Below, piece by piece: positions 15,954 to 24,740 of a stretch of DNA of 64,000 bases. The notes beneath the pieces are model-generated. The model was not told the origin of the DNA. It did no database searches and saw only the letters and a list, made by a program, of their open reading frames with translations. The translations under genes were made by a program, and so were the position numbers. How positions within the stretch are numbered: position 1 is the first letter of the stretch; each line of letters starts with the position of its first letter. Source of the DNA: Bog-473 sp963737745. Its GTDB lineage: Bacteria; Actinomycetota; Acidimicrobiia; Acidimicrobiales; RAAP-2. The stretch is taken from positions 186,001 through 250,000 of the forward strand of contig CAVTTR010000005.1 in NCBI GenBank assembly GCA_963737745.1, given 5' to 3'.

Positions 15954-17156
15954 GTGAGCATGTTCGGTGCGGGAGACCCCGACAACCCGATGGGCGGACT
16001 CCTCGGCGACCTCTTGAAGGTGATCGGATCCGCGCCGGGCGGTGGCAACACGTGGTTCGACGCAGCCCGGACCTTGGCCCACGGTGTGGCGACCGACGGT
16101 GAGAGCGACGACAACGCCGACCCCTTGGTGCGCATCGCCTTCGATGACCTGGCGCGGGTGGCCGAGCTGCACGTGGCCGACGCCACCGGCATCTCGCTGA
16201 CCGGTGGCGGCACGACGATCTCCTTCGATGCGGTCGGTCCGGGCCAGTGGTCCTCCCGCGTACTCACGGCCTATCGACCCACGTTGGCGCTCATGGTGGA
16301 GGCGCAGCAGCAGGGGGCGGCCGCCGTTCCAACCTCGCTCGACCTGGGCCTGCCCGACGACGCCACCGGCGGCATCGGCGGCCTCTTGAGCCAGTTCGCA
16401 CTGACCCTCGGGCCTGTCCTCTTGGGCATGCAGTTCGGATCGGCCGCCGGTCACCTGGCCCGTCGGGCCTTCGGCCAGTACGCCCTCCCCCTGCCGTGGC
16501 CCGAGTCGAACACTCTGCTCGTGGTACCGGGGAACGTCGCCAAGTTCGCCGAGGACTGGAGCTTGCCCCTGCAGGAGGTGCAGCTCTGGGTCTGCCTCCG
16601 CGAGTTGACCATGCATGCCGTCATGACACGGCCGGGCGTCCGGTCATCGTTGAACCTGCTGTTGTCGGACGCCTCGGCTCACGCTGCGGCGTCGCAGCGC
16701 TCAATGGTGGAGCGTCTCGGCGACGGGCTGGGTGATCCCGCCGCCCTCGAGGGAGTGCTGAGCGATCCCGAGTCACTCCTGGCGGACCTCATCAGCCCGG
16801 AGCAGCAGCACATCTCGAACGCGCTGACCGCGTTGACCACCAGCATCGGGGCCTACGTCGACCACGTGACCGCCGGTATCGCTGCCACCTTGACCTCGTC
16901 CCCGGCCGCGCTCCGCGAGGCCTGGTACCGCTACCGCGTCGAGGACGCCAAGGGTGAACAGGCCTTTGCCGGGTTGTTCGGGCTCAACGTGGGTCAGGCG
17001 GAAGTGGACCGGGGCGCCAGCTTCATTGACGGCGTGGTCGAACGAGCGGGGGAAGATGCGCTGAGCCGCCTCTGGTCCGACGAGCGAGACCTGCCGACAC
17101 CGGCCGAAGTCGATGCACCCGGCCTGTGGCTGGCCCGCATCGGTTTGCTCGACTGA
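15954..17156 (+). CDS. Zincin_2 / DUF2342-family protein
   Basis: 400 residues, soluble. The N-terminal part is flexible. The core matches the actinobacterial DUF2342 'zinc-dependent metalloprotease' family: FGSAAGHLARRAFGQYALPL, TLLVVPGNVAKFAEDWSLPL, then EVQLWVCLRELTMHAVM. The last segment is where an HExxH zinc motif would be expected, but it reads R-E-L-T-M-H, so no canonical zinc site is visible. Whether this is normal for the subgroup needs an alignment. GTG at 15954, or ATG at 15960. It follows the HtrA-like gene closely. Confidence 0.8.
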   Translation: MSMFGAGDPDNPMGGLLGDLLKVIGSAPGGGNTWFDAARTLAHGVATDGESDDNADPLVRIAFDDLARVAELHVADATGISLTGGGTTISFDAVGPGQWSSRVLTAYRPTLALMVEAQQQGAAAVPTSLDLGLPDDATGGIGGLLSQFALTLGPVLLGMQFGSAAGHLARRAFGQYALPLPWPESNTLLVVPGNVAKFAEDWSLPLQEVQLWVCLRELTMHAVMTRPGVRSSLNLLLSDASAHAAASQRSMVERLGDGLGDPAALEGVLSDPESLLADLISPEQQHISNALTALTTSIGAYVDHVTAGIAATLTSSPAALREAWYRYRVEDAKGEQAFAGLFGLNVGQAEVDRGASFIDGVVERAGEDALSRLWSDERDLPTPAEVDAPGLWLARIGLLD

Positions 17157-17171
17157 CTCGCTTTTCTTCGA

Positions 17172-17465
17172 CTATTCGACGACATCCTCGGGAATGCCGA
17201 GGTCCCACTCCAACCTGAGGTTCTCGCGCTCGGCATCTCGTACCACACGCTCACGGTTGCGGCGGAACTGCGGGTCGTGCGGAGGCAGAAGCACGAGCCG
17301 CGCCAGCACACGCTCCCGGAAGGCATCGATCACATCGGACGGACCGAAATCGGACTGGACGTCCCAGTGGGGGGCGATCGGGCCGAGGTAGACCACGCGC
17401 ACGTGCCCAATCGGGTCGATCGGTTCGGCGGTCTCGACTACTTCGTCCTCGTTATCCGGGGACAT
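17172..17465 (-). CDS. Small conserved acidic protein of unknown function
   Basis: 97 residues from the ATG at 17465, preceded by a strong AGGAGG. The N-terminus is acidic; the rest contains HVRVVYLGPIAPHWDVQSDF, which resembles a short beta-rich domain, followed by an Arg-rich helix (PQFRRNRERVVRDAERENL). No membrane segment and no recognised family. It converges with the zincin-like gene and is divergent from the Wbl gene at 17636. Confidence 0.6.
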   Translation of the reverse strand: MSPDNEDEVVETAEPIDPIGHVRVVYLGPIAPHWDVQSDFGPSDVIDAFRERVLARLVLLPPHDPQFRRNRERVVRDAERENLRLEWDLGIPEDVVE

Positions 17466-17635
17466 GGCACCTCCTGGCCTTACGTCATTGGGCGAACGGC
17501 CGTCAGCGTACCGGAGCCTCGGGGCGGCGGTTTCCCCCAGCCCCGGAGCGCAGATTCTTACGAAGTTCCTATGGACCAGATGTTCTCCTAGCAGCCCTTT
17601 TTCTCTACAATGAGGCGAGAAAGAGGAGTGGCAAA

Positions 17636-17881
17636 GTGAATACTGAATGGATGGCCCGGGGGAAATGCCAAGAGGTCGCACCGGACATCTTCTTCCCCAG
17701 TGACGGGATGGGAGTGCTGGTAGCGCAGAAGATCTGCAGTGAATGCCCCGTCTCCGCGGCCTGCCTCGAGTATGCCCTCGAGAACCACATCGACCACGGC
17801 GTGTGGGGTGGTTGCTCCGAGCGTGAGCGCCGCCGCATCTTGCGCCGGCGCCGGGTGTCCCAGTCCGTTTCGATCGGCTAG
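17636..17881 (+). CDS. WhiB-like (Wbl) iron-sulfur transcription factor
   Basis: 81 residues. The four cluster Cys are present: C11 in GKCQEVAPDIFF, C34 and C37 in CSECPVSAAC, and C43. The G-V-W-G-G turn and a basic C-terminal tail (RERRRILRRRRV) follow. Wbl proteins bind a 4Fe-4S cluster and usually act with the primary sigma factor. GTG start at 17636 with GAGGAG upstream. It is one of two Wbl genes in this region, and precedes the formiminotransferase-like gene by 51 bases on the same strand. Confidence 0.93.
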   Translation: MNTEWMARGKCQEVAPDIFFPSDGMGVLVAQKICSECPVSAACLEYALENHIDHGVWGGCSERERRRILRRRRVSQSVSIG

Positions 17882-17932
17882 GTCAGCCACCAAGTCATTC
17901 CCCCCGGCGGCGAGCCGGGCAGACTGGCCGCC

Positions 17933-18770
17933 ATGATCTTCGAGTGCGTGGTCAACGTAAGCGAGGGCCGCGACCCGGTTGTGCTGGGAGAACTGGCTGC
18001 TTCGGCCGCCGCAGCCCTGCTCGATGTGCACTCGGACCCCGACCACCATCGGTCGGTTTTCACCCTCGGTGGCCCTATCGATGACGTGATGTCGGCCGCA
18101 CGGGATCTGGCCGAGGTGAGCGTCAAGTATCTCGATCTGCGCGCGCATCAAGGGGTGCACCCGCGCCTGGGCGTGCTCGATGTGGTTCCGTTCGTCCCCT
18201 TCGCTCCCGACCAACTCCCGAGTCACGATCTGAGCGTCGCCATGGCCCTCCGCGACGATTTCGCCCGCTGGCTCAGCGCGACCTTTGGGGTGCCCAGCTT
18301 CTTGTACGGACCTCGTTTGGGCGAACAGGATCGCACATTGCCCCAGGTCAGACGGCACACGTTCACAGAAATCCCGCCCGGATTTCGGACCTGGCCGTCC
18401 CCACCGCACCGCGGGGGCCACGGCAGTCGGGGCCAGGACCGTCCTCGTGGCCTACAACCTCTGGGTCTCCTCGGAAGCGGTGGCCCGGCGGGTGGCAACG
18501 CTCGTGCGCGGCCCGTCGGTCCGTGCTCTCGGGTTGGCAGTGGGAGACCGAGCCCAGGTCTCGTGCAATCTGGTCGATCCGGCCCGACTCGGGCCGGTGC
18601 AGATCTACGATCTCGTCCGTGACCTGGTGGAAAAGGAAGGCGGCCGAGTCATCGCAGCCGAACTGGTCGGCCTCATCCCCCGGCAGATCCTCGACCAGAT
18701 TCCGGCTACTCGCTGGAGCGAGCTCGGCTTGTCTGCAGAAGCGACAGTAGAGAGCCGCTTGCGCGGCTAA
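17933..18770 (+). CDS. Glutamate formiminotransferase-like protein (FTCD N-terminal type), one frame break
   Basis: From the ATG at 17933 the FTCD N-domain is clear (FECVVNVSEGRDPVVLGELA; HRSVFTLGGPIDDVMSAARD). After PQVRRHTFTEIPP the frame fails at a CCC run (18377-18379). The C-domain then continues one frame over (ARTVLVAYNLWVSSEAVARR; GLAVGDRAQVSCNLVDPARL; AELVGLIPRQILDQIPATRW) to a TAA at 18770. Removing one C gives a complete ~280-residue protein of the size of single-function formiminotransferases, which transfer a formimino group between glutamate and tetrahydrofolate. A consensus error is more likely than a pseudogene, because all else is conserved. It overlaps the stop of the convergent Wbl gene. 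Confidence 0.75.
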
Positions 18771-19063
18771 GACGCGGTGTTGGCTCCGGCGCTCGCGCTG
18801 TCGCGGCGCTGCAGGGCCCGAGCCCGCCGCACCCGACGACGTTCCCGTTCGCTCATGCCACCCCAGATGCCGAACTTCTCGCCATTGGCCAGCGCATACT
18901 CAAGGCAGTCCTCGCGGACGACGCAGCCTCGGCACACTTCCTTCGCTTCGCGCGTTGACGCTCCCCGCTCGGGGAAGAACAGATCCGGATCGACTCCCAT
19001 GCAGTTCGCTTGAATCTGCCAGCTGCGTTCCTGGCGACCATAGAGCGTGGTCACTATGTCCAC
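18767..19063 (-). CDS. WhiB-like (Wbl) iron-sulfur transcription factor
   Basis: 98 residues from a GTG at 19063, chosen because GGGAGG lies just upstream; longer starts exist. Cluster cysteines are in ANCMGVDPDLFFPERG, VCRGCVVREDC and again C-x5-C. The turn is GIWGG, followed by SERERRRVRRARAL. The sequence is of the WhiB1/WhiB2-like type. Its C-terminal tail is longer and less basic than that of the Wbl at 17636. It overlaps the stop of the formiminotransferase-like gene by four bases (convergent). Confidence 0.93.
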   Translation of the reverse strand: MDIVTTLYGRQERSWQIQANCMGVDPDLFFPERGASTREAKEVCRGCVVREDCLEYALANGEKFGIWGGMSERERRRVRRARALQRRDSASAGANTAS

Positions 19064-19244
19064 GAGTTCGCCTCCCTCGCCACTTGGTGGCATTCGTGTA
19101 GTTACAACGATGTCATCTTTCACCACACTGTCACGGAACGCAAGAGGAAATAGGAAGGTTTGTGCCTGGACGGGGGGCATCGGGCGTTGCGATACGTGTG
19201 GGCCGGGCGAGCGAGGGCGGCCCGCGGCCCCCAATCAGCCGGGC

Positions 19245-21251
19245 TCAGCCGGCGGGGCGGAGGACGCGGCGATGCTTGAGGAAGTCGACGAGGACATAGC
19301 CGCCCAGGTTGTCCGTCGTGGTGTAGAACGTCCGCCCGCCATTGACGCGGGCAATCTGCTCCACGAAGGGGTAATGCGTCCGCTGCAGATCGAGGGCGAA
19401 GCAGTTGATCACGATGTTGCTGCGGGTGCAGCGGATGACCTCGGCCATGGTGCGCTGCAGGGTCTCGGGGATCGGCGGGTAGTTGAAGAGGACCTCGCCG
19501 TAGTCGTCGATGTGCGCCGTTGGCTCTCCGTCTGTCACCACGATGATCTGTTTGGTCCCGTGCTCGTGGGCCAACATGCGCCGGGCCAGGGCCAGGCCGT
19601 GTTGGAGGTTGGTGCCGTAGACGTAGTCCCACATGGCGGTCGGCAGCTCATCGGGACGGATCTCGCGGGCTACTTCGGAAAAGCCAACGATGCCGAGGTA
19701 GTCACGGGGAAATTTGCTCGAGATGAGGGTCTGCAGGGCCATGGCCATCTTCTTGGCCGGCACGAAGTTGTCCCGCATGGGCATCGACATGGACAGGTCG
19801 ACCAGCAAAACCGTGGCCGACCGGGCCAGGGCTTCGGTCTCGACCACCTCGAAGTCCTCGGGAAGAAGGCGCACCGGGATACCCGAACCGCCCCGGCGCA
19901 CTGCGTTGTGGACCGTGGTGGACAGGTGGAGGTTCAAGGGGTCGCCGTACTCGTAGGCCTTGGTGATCTCTTCGCGGTCGTTGCCCGACCCGGTGGCCGT
20001 GGTGCTGTGGTCGCCGATGCGGTCCTTGTTGATCTGCCCGAACAGATCGCTCAGGGCTTTCTGTCCCAACCGCCGCGCCCCACGCGGAGTCAGCTCGGTC
20101 CGGCCGCCGTGCTGCTCGATCAACCCGGCGTCAGCCAGGGACTTGGTCAGCTTGGCCAAACGGTCCAAGGCTCGGGCGGCGTCCTCACCCATGTGGTTTC
20201 TGACCTGATCGAGATCGATCTCGCTCAGGGCCGCCGGTGAGGAGGCCGACTGCAAGAGATCCTCCATGCTGTCGAGCTGCCCCAGCTGGGTGGCCAGGTC
20301 GGTGGCGCGCGAGAGGCTCATAGGGCCATTGCCCTCGAAGTCATAGGAACGCTGCCAGCCCGCATCGGGCACGGCCCGCTGCAGGTTGCCGGCCAGGCGC
20401 TCCACCTGCCAGCGCAGATCCATGTCCTCGAGCACGGCCTCCATCAAGCTGCGGAGCTGCGCCTGTTGCTCGGGAGACAATGAGTTCCATACGGCCTGCG
20501 CCGCAGCCATGCGCTCGGCCAACTGCTCCAGCAGTTCATCGAGCGTGGCCGGATCCCCCGGGAACATGTCGCCGAACTGCTCCATGAACTGCTCGAAGCT
20601 GGGGTCGAGGTCGTCCCCGCGCTCGCGTTGCTCGAGCATCTGATTCAGGGCGTCGTAGGCGTCGCGCATGCGCGCCATCTGCTCAGGATCCATTGAGGAC
20701 AGCGCGTCGGAAGCTCCCTGGAAAAAGGTGTCCGCCATTTCGCGTCGGAGCTCCTCGACCAAGTCTTCGAACTGCTGGCGAGCCTCGGACGACACGAAGT
20801 CGTAGTTCTGCAACGACTGGATCCGCCCGCCAGGGTCACCCGGTTGCAGGTCGAGGGCCATGCGCCGCTCCGTGGCCACGTCATTTGTGACGTCGGCCCG
20901 GCGGTCGTCCCCGGACGAGGTGGCCTCTTCCACCAGCTCGTCGATGGCGGCCCGCTCCTCGGCCTCTATTTCGTCGAGTCGAGCCGCAATCTCCGCCATG
21001 TGCCCGTCGGGATCTCCTTCGGCCAAGAGCTCGGCCCGGCGGCGCCGCAGCTGCTCAAGAATGTCCCGCAGCCCGGGGATCTGCTCCCCGTTGGCCGTAC
21101 GCATGCCCGAACGGAGCATCCGACGCAAGGCATCATCGAGATCGCCTCCGGCCAAGAGGTCGTCGGTGAGACCCGCCAACAGGTCGTCGACGTCGACTTC
21201 GGTGAACTCCTGGGTGCCGTCCCACCCCGAGTAGTCGTACCGGGCCGTCAC
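19245..21251 (-). CDS. VWA-domain protein of an AAA+/VWA pair
   Basis: 668 residues. The first ~430 are acidic and helical with no clear enzyme signature. The C-terminal ~210 form a von Willebrand A domain with an intact MIDAS: DLSMSM for the DxSxS site, a conserved Thr region, and IIVVTDGEPTAHIDD. Proteins of this type work with the MoxR/ChlI-type ATPase encoded 6 bases upstream, as in bacterial AAA+/VWA chaperone-like systems. Size and layout resemble mycobacterial Rv0959, whose partner Rv0958 is the ATPase. It acts in the cytosol; the client protein or metal centre is unknown. Confidence 0.88.
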   Translation of the reverse strand: MTARYDYSGWDGTQEFTEVDVDDLLAGLTDDLLAGGDLDDALRRMLRSGMRTANGEQIPGLRDILEQLRRRRAELLAEGDPDGHMAEIAARLDEIEAEERAAIDELVEEATSSGDDRRADVTNDVATERRMALDLQPGDPGGRIQSLQNYDFVSSEARQQFEDLVEELRREMADTFFQGASDALSSMDPEQMARMRDAYDALNQMLEQRERGDDLDPSFEQFMEQFGDMFPGDPATLDELLEQLAERMAAAQAVWNSLSPEQQAQLRSLMEAVLEDMDLRWQVERLAGNLQRAVPDAGWQRSYDFEGNGPMSLSRATDLATQLGQLDSMEDLLQSASSPAALSEIDLDQVRNHMGEDAARALDRLAKLTKSLADAGLIEQHGGRTELTPRGARRLGQKALSDLFGQINKDRIGDHSTTATGSGNDREEITKAYEYGDPLNLHLSTTVHNAVRRGGSGIPVRLLPEDFEVVETEALARSATVLLVDLSMSMPMRDNFVPAKKMAMALQTLISSKFPRDYLGIVGFSEVAREIRPDELPTAMWDYVYGTNLQHGLALARRMLAHEHGTKQIIVVTDGEPTAHIDDYGEVLFNYPPIPETLQRTMAEVIRCTRSNIVINCFALDLQRTHYPFVEQIARVNGGRTFYTTTDNLGGYVLVDFLKHRRVLRPAG

Positions 21252-21257
21252 GGGACG

Positions 21258-22727
21258 CTACTTGCGACCTCTATAGAGAGCACGGGCGCCCGAGGCGTCC
21301 TTGTTCAGCCGTTTCGTCAGGTGAAGGCCTTCGAGGAGGAACTCGAGCGCGCTGGCCATCAGGGCCGGCGACTCGGCTGCCTCGGGACCAGCCAGAGCAC
21401 GCGTCGGGGGCTCGAGCTCAGGGATGTCGGCCAACACGGCCAGGTATGCGGCCGACGGAAGGTCGTCCCCGGCGTGCACCACGACCTGCTCGGTAAAGGC
21501 GGCGACGATGGAGCCGGGGTCGTTCAACGTGACCCGGCGCCGGAAGACCGACAATGTGGCCGCGGCCACGAGGTGCGCCACCACGTCCTGCTCGTGGCCC
21601 TCCTCCATGGCCTCGACCTCGACCTTGCCCTGCGTCGAGGGGACGAGCGAGGCCAGATCACTGATACGCGGCACGGCCACCGGCTCACCGGTGCGCAGGG
21701 CCCGCCGGACCGAATTGGCCACCAGGGTCTCGTAGTTGGCGATGGAAAGGCGGACCGAGACGCCGCTGCGCTGATTGAGATGTGAGCTGCGACGGGCGAG
21801 TTGGCTGATCTCAGCCACCACTTCCTTCAGGAAGAGGGGAACCGTCACCGGAATCCCCGAGGTGGGCAGCTCGGCCTCGGACTCCATGATCTTGACCTCG
21901 GTCATGGTGTCGTAGGGGTAGTGCGTACGTATCTGGGCCCCGAAGCGGTCCTTGAGCGGCGTGATGATGCGGCCCCGGTTCGTGTAATCCTCCGGGTTGG
22001 CCGTGGCGACCAGGGTGATGTCGAGGGGCAGACGAATCCGGTGGCCGCGAATCTGCACATCACGTTCCTCAAGAACGTTGAGCAGGCCGACCTGGATCCG
22101 CTCGGAGAGGTCCGGAAGCTCGTTGATAGCGAAGATCCCCCGGTTCACCCGCGGGATCAAGCCGTAGTGCAAGGCCAACTCGTCGCTCAGGTAGCGGCCC
22201 TCGGCGATTTTGATGGGGTCGACCTCACCGATCAGGTCGGCAATGGAGGTGTCGGGAGTGGCCAGCTTCTCCCCATACCGCTGGGACCGGTGCACCCAGG
22301 CGATGGGCGTGTCGTCGCCCAGGTCCGCCACGGTGTTGATGGCGCCTCGGGACACCGGGCTGTACGGATCGTCGTTGATCTCCGAGCCCTCCACGATGGG
22401 GAGCCATTCGTCCAGCAACCCGACGAGAGCGCGGATGACGCGGGTCTTGGCCTGCCCGCGCTCTCCCAGCAGAATCACGTCGTGGCCGGCCAGGATGGCG
22501 TTTTCGAGCTGGGGAATCACGGTGTCGTCAAAGCCGAGGACTCCCGGCACCAATGTCTCGCCCGCCGCAATGCGGGCCATGGTGTTGCGTCGCAGCTCCT
22601 CGGCCACGGGCACCGACTTCCAGCCCGAGGCCCGCAGATCGCCGAGCGTCCGGGCTAGGTCGACAGGAGGTCGCAACGTCCCGGGCCCGGGGGTCGATGA
22701 GGGGTCAGTTTTGGTTGGGCCGTCCAT
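21258..22727 (-). CDS. MoxR / magnesium chelatase ChlI-like AAA+ ATPase
   Basis: 489 residues from the ATG at 22727. Walker A is LLGERGQAKTRVIRALVGLL, a variant with Gln-Ala, as in the Rv0958 type. Walker B lies in RGIFAINELPDLSERIQVGL, and sensor 1 is LVATANPEDYTNRGRIITPL. The C-terminal lid follows (SVRLSIANYETLVANSVRRA). These are features of the ChlI/MoxR clade that remodels proteins with a VWA partner. The VWA gene starts 6 bases after its stop, so the two are co-translated. No chlorophyll or cobalamin chelatase large subunit is present, so a metal-chelatase role is unlikely. Confidence 0.9.
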   Translation of the reverse strand: MDGPTKTDPSSTPGPGTLRPPVDLARTLGDLRASGWKSVPVAEELRRNTMARIAAGETLVPGVLGFDDTVIPQLENAILAGHDVILLGERGQAKTRVIRALVGLLDEWLPIVEGSEINDDPYSPVSRGAINTVADLGDDTPIAWVHRSQRYGEKLATPDTSIADLIGEVDPIKIAEGRYLSDELALHYGLIPRVNRGIFAINELPDLSERIQVGLLNVLEERDVQIRGHRIRLPLDITLVATANPEDYTNRGRIITPLKDRFGAQIRTHYPYDTMTEVKIMESEAELPTSGIPVTVPLFLKEVVAEISQLARRSSHLNQRSGVSVRLSIANYETLVANSVRRALRTGEPVAVPRISDLASLVPSTQGKVEVEAMEEGHEQDVVAHLVAAATLSVFRRRVTLNDPGSIVAAFTEQVVVHAGDDLPSAAYLAVLADIPELEPPTRALAGPEAAESPALMASALEFLLEGLHLTKRLNKDASGARALYRGRK

Positions 22728-22770
22728 ACGCGGAGTGTAGCGACTTCTCTGTGGCCTTCGGCAGTCGGCA

Positions 22771-23709
22771 TCAAGCCTTGGCGGGGAGGTCCACGCCCTC
22801 GGGGCGTCGGTCATCGGTGCGGGCACCCATGCCACCGAGGGTAAGCAGCTGGGCCGCAAGAGCCTGCGCCGCCCGAGGTACGGGCCGATCGGCCCGGTGG
22901 GCCAGAGCGACGGTCCTGCTCAACCCGGGGGCCTCGAAGCGAATCGCACTCAATGTCGTCTCGGGCGGCATGGCGATGGCCGGCACGACGGCGGCTCCGA
23001 GGCCGGCCGCCACAAAGGCCAACACCCCGTCCATTTCGCCACCTTGGCTCACCAGCCGAGGTTCGACGCCGGCCTCGCGGCACGCAGCCAGTGTGACCTC
23101 GCGCAGGTCGTAACCCTCCCGGAACATCACGAGTGCCAAGCCGTCCAGGTCAGCCACACCGACGTGACGCCGCGTGGCCAATGGATGATCCCTCGCCACG
23201 GCCAGAACAAGCGGGTCGTCGAAGAGCGGCGTGGTGGCAACCACCGGGTCGTTGATGGGCAGCACCACCAGGGCCAGGTCGACTTCACCGCTGGCCAGCT
23301 GGCGCACGAGCTGGCGGGAACCGGCCTCCACCACCAAGAGCTCGATCCCCGGATGGCTGGCGTGGAATTCGACCAGCGCCGGGGCCAAGACGCTCGTGAT
23401 CAGGCTGGGCGTCGCCCCAATGGACAACCGGCCGCGGGACATCCCGGTGAGAGCCCGCGCTTCGGCCTTGGTGGCCTCCACATCGGCCAGGACGCGGCGG
23501 ATGAAGGGCAAGAGCGCTTCGCCTTCTGCGGTGAGCGTGACCAAACCCTGACCCGGCCCGCGGTGAAACAAGAGGACCCCCAGCTCACGTTCGAGCAGGC
23601 GCACCTGGCGGCTCAGCGAGGGCTGGGCCAGATGGAGGCGTTCCGCGGCCTGGGTGAAGTGACGTTCCTCGGCCACGGCCATCACGTAACGCAGCTGATG
23701 GAGTTGCAC
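22771..23709 (-). CDS. LysR-family regulator, OxyR-like architecture
   Basis: 312 residues. The winged helix-turn-helix is at residues 1-60 (YVMAVAEERHFTQAAERLHL; AQPSLSRQVRLLERELGVLL). The substrate domain begins at ~90 (LSIGATPSLITSVLAPALVE). In the region aligned with OxyR Cys199-Cys208 this protein has REGYDLREVTLAACREAG: one Cys at the second position and Asp at the first, so an OxyR-type disulfide is not expected. It is divergent from the sdh operon, and an ATAG/CTAT palindrome lies between them. The AAA+/VWA pair follows 43 bases downstream on the same strand. Confidence 0.88.
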   Translation of the reverse strand: MQLHQLRYVMAVAEERHFTQAAERLHLAQPSLSRQVRLLERELGVLLFHRGPGQGLVTLTAEGEALLPFIRRVLADVEATKAEARALTGMSRGRLSIGATPSLITSVLAPALVEFHASHPGIELLVVEAGSRQLVRQLASGEVDLALVVLPINDPVVATTPLFDDPLVLAVARDHPLATRRHVGVADLDGLALVMFREGYDLREVTLAACREAGVEPRLVSQGGEMDGVLAFVAAGLGAAVVPAIAMPPETTLSAIRFEAPGLSRTVALAHRADRPVPRAAQALAAQLLTLGGMGARTDDRRPEGVDLPAKA

Positions 23710-23729
23710 CGATACAGTCTAGGGAGTTT

Positions 23730-23748
23730 CCATAGCTAATAGCTATGG
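23730..23748. promoter_or_regulatory. Perfect palindrome, candidate LysR operator
   Basis: CCATAGCTAATAGCTATGG is perfect apart from its central three bases. Its core fits the OxyR half-site pattern ATAG-N-T-N3-A-N-CTAT exactly. It lies 21 bases upstream of the LysR start and about 150 bases upstream of sdhC, the usual place for an autoregulatory LysR site. Binding is inferred from position and shape. Confidence 0.6.
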
Positions 23749-23899
23749 ATCTCATGTTGATTATGTCTTTGACGTCTGGATGCCGGGTGTCTAGCGTCCG
23801 GGAGAACGCCGCGTTTCACAAAGTTGCGTGGTCGCGCACGGACAATGGAATGATTGGCCCGCCACGACCCGCCCTGTGCGGGCACTGAGGAGGTCTGAA

Positions 23900-24730
23900 G
23901 TGACGTCGACACTCGAGGAAGCGCCGGGCACCCCGGTCGCTATTGGAGGCACGAGGGGCGGCCCGGACAAGCCCACCCTGCGCAAAGACCGATGGTGGAT
24001 TGAGCCCGCCGTCACGTTCACCATCCTCACCGCGTTCGCCGTCTACGCCACATTCGCCGCCTTCATGAACCGGGACTATTACGCCGGGGCGGCGCTGCAC
24101 CGCAACCTGATCGCCCCGCTCGATTCGCCCTGCCTCACCGGCAGCTGCGTCCCGGGCAGCCATCCTTTCGGGGTCTGGATCGCGGCGTGGCACATCACGC
24201 CGGCCCTCTTGATCCTGATCTTCCCGCTCGGCTTCCGCTTGACTTGCTATTACTACCGCAAGGCGTACTACCGCTCCTTTTGGTTCTCCCCGCCGGCCTG
24301 CGGTGTGGCCGATGCCCACAGCAGTTACAGCGGCGAGACGCGGATTCCGCTCATCCTGCAGAACGTCCACCGCTACTTCTTCTGGCTCCTGCTCATCTTC
24401 AACGCCATCCTCACCTACGACGCCGTCGAAGCGTTCCGTCAGCCCGGGTACGGGATCGGCATCAGTGTGGGCACGATCATCCTCGTTCTGAACGCCACGT
24501 TCCTCTGGCTCTACAGCCTCTCGTGTCACGCCTGCCGTCACTTCTGTGGTGGCCAGGTCCGCTCCTTCGCCAAACACCCCATCCGGCACAAGTTGTGGAA
24601 GCTGGTGACGCCGCTGAACGCGCACCACATGAAATTCGCCTGGATCAGTCTTTTCGGTGTCGCGCTGTGCGACCTCTACGTGCGACTGGTAGCCAGCGGC
24701 ACCATTACTGACCCCGGCTTCCACTTCTAA
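23900..24730 (+). CDS. sdhC: Succinate dehydrogenase membrane subunit
   Basis: 276 residues from a GTG at 23900, with GAGGAGG eight bases upstream. There are five predicted membrane spans (AVTFTILTAFAVYATFAAFM; HITPALLILIFPLGFRLTCY; FFWLLLIFNAILTYDAV; GTIILVLNATFLWLYSL; FAWISLFGVALCDLYVRLVA). His residues that may ligate haem occur in AAWHITPA and ILQNVHRYFF. Cys-rich stretches (SPCLTGSC, LSCHACRHFCGG) are of interest. The subunit resembles the large single anchor of mycobacterial Sdh1 rather than the paired SdhC/SdhD. It is the first gene of sdhCAB. Confidence 0.88.
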   Translation: MTSTLEEAPGTPVAIGGTRGGPDKPTLRKDRWWIEPAVTFTILTAFAVYATFAAFMNRDYYAGAALHRNLIAPLDSPCLTGSCVPGSHPFGVWIAAWHITPALLILIFPLGFRLTCYYYRKAYYRSFWFSPPACGVADAHSSYSGETRIPLILQNVHRYFFWLLLIFNAILTYDAVEAFRQPGYGIGISVGTIILVLNATFLWLYSLSCHACRHFCGGQVRSFAKHPIRHKLWKLVTPLNAHHMKFAWISLFGVALCDLYVRLVASGTITDPGFHF

Positions 24731-24740
24731 AGGACCTCAC

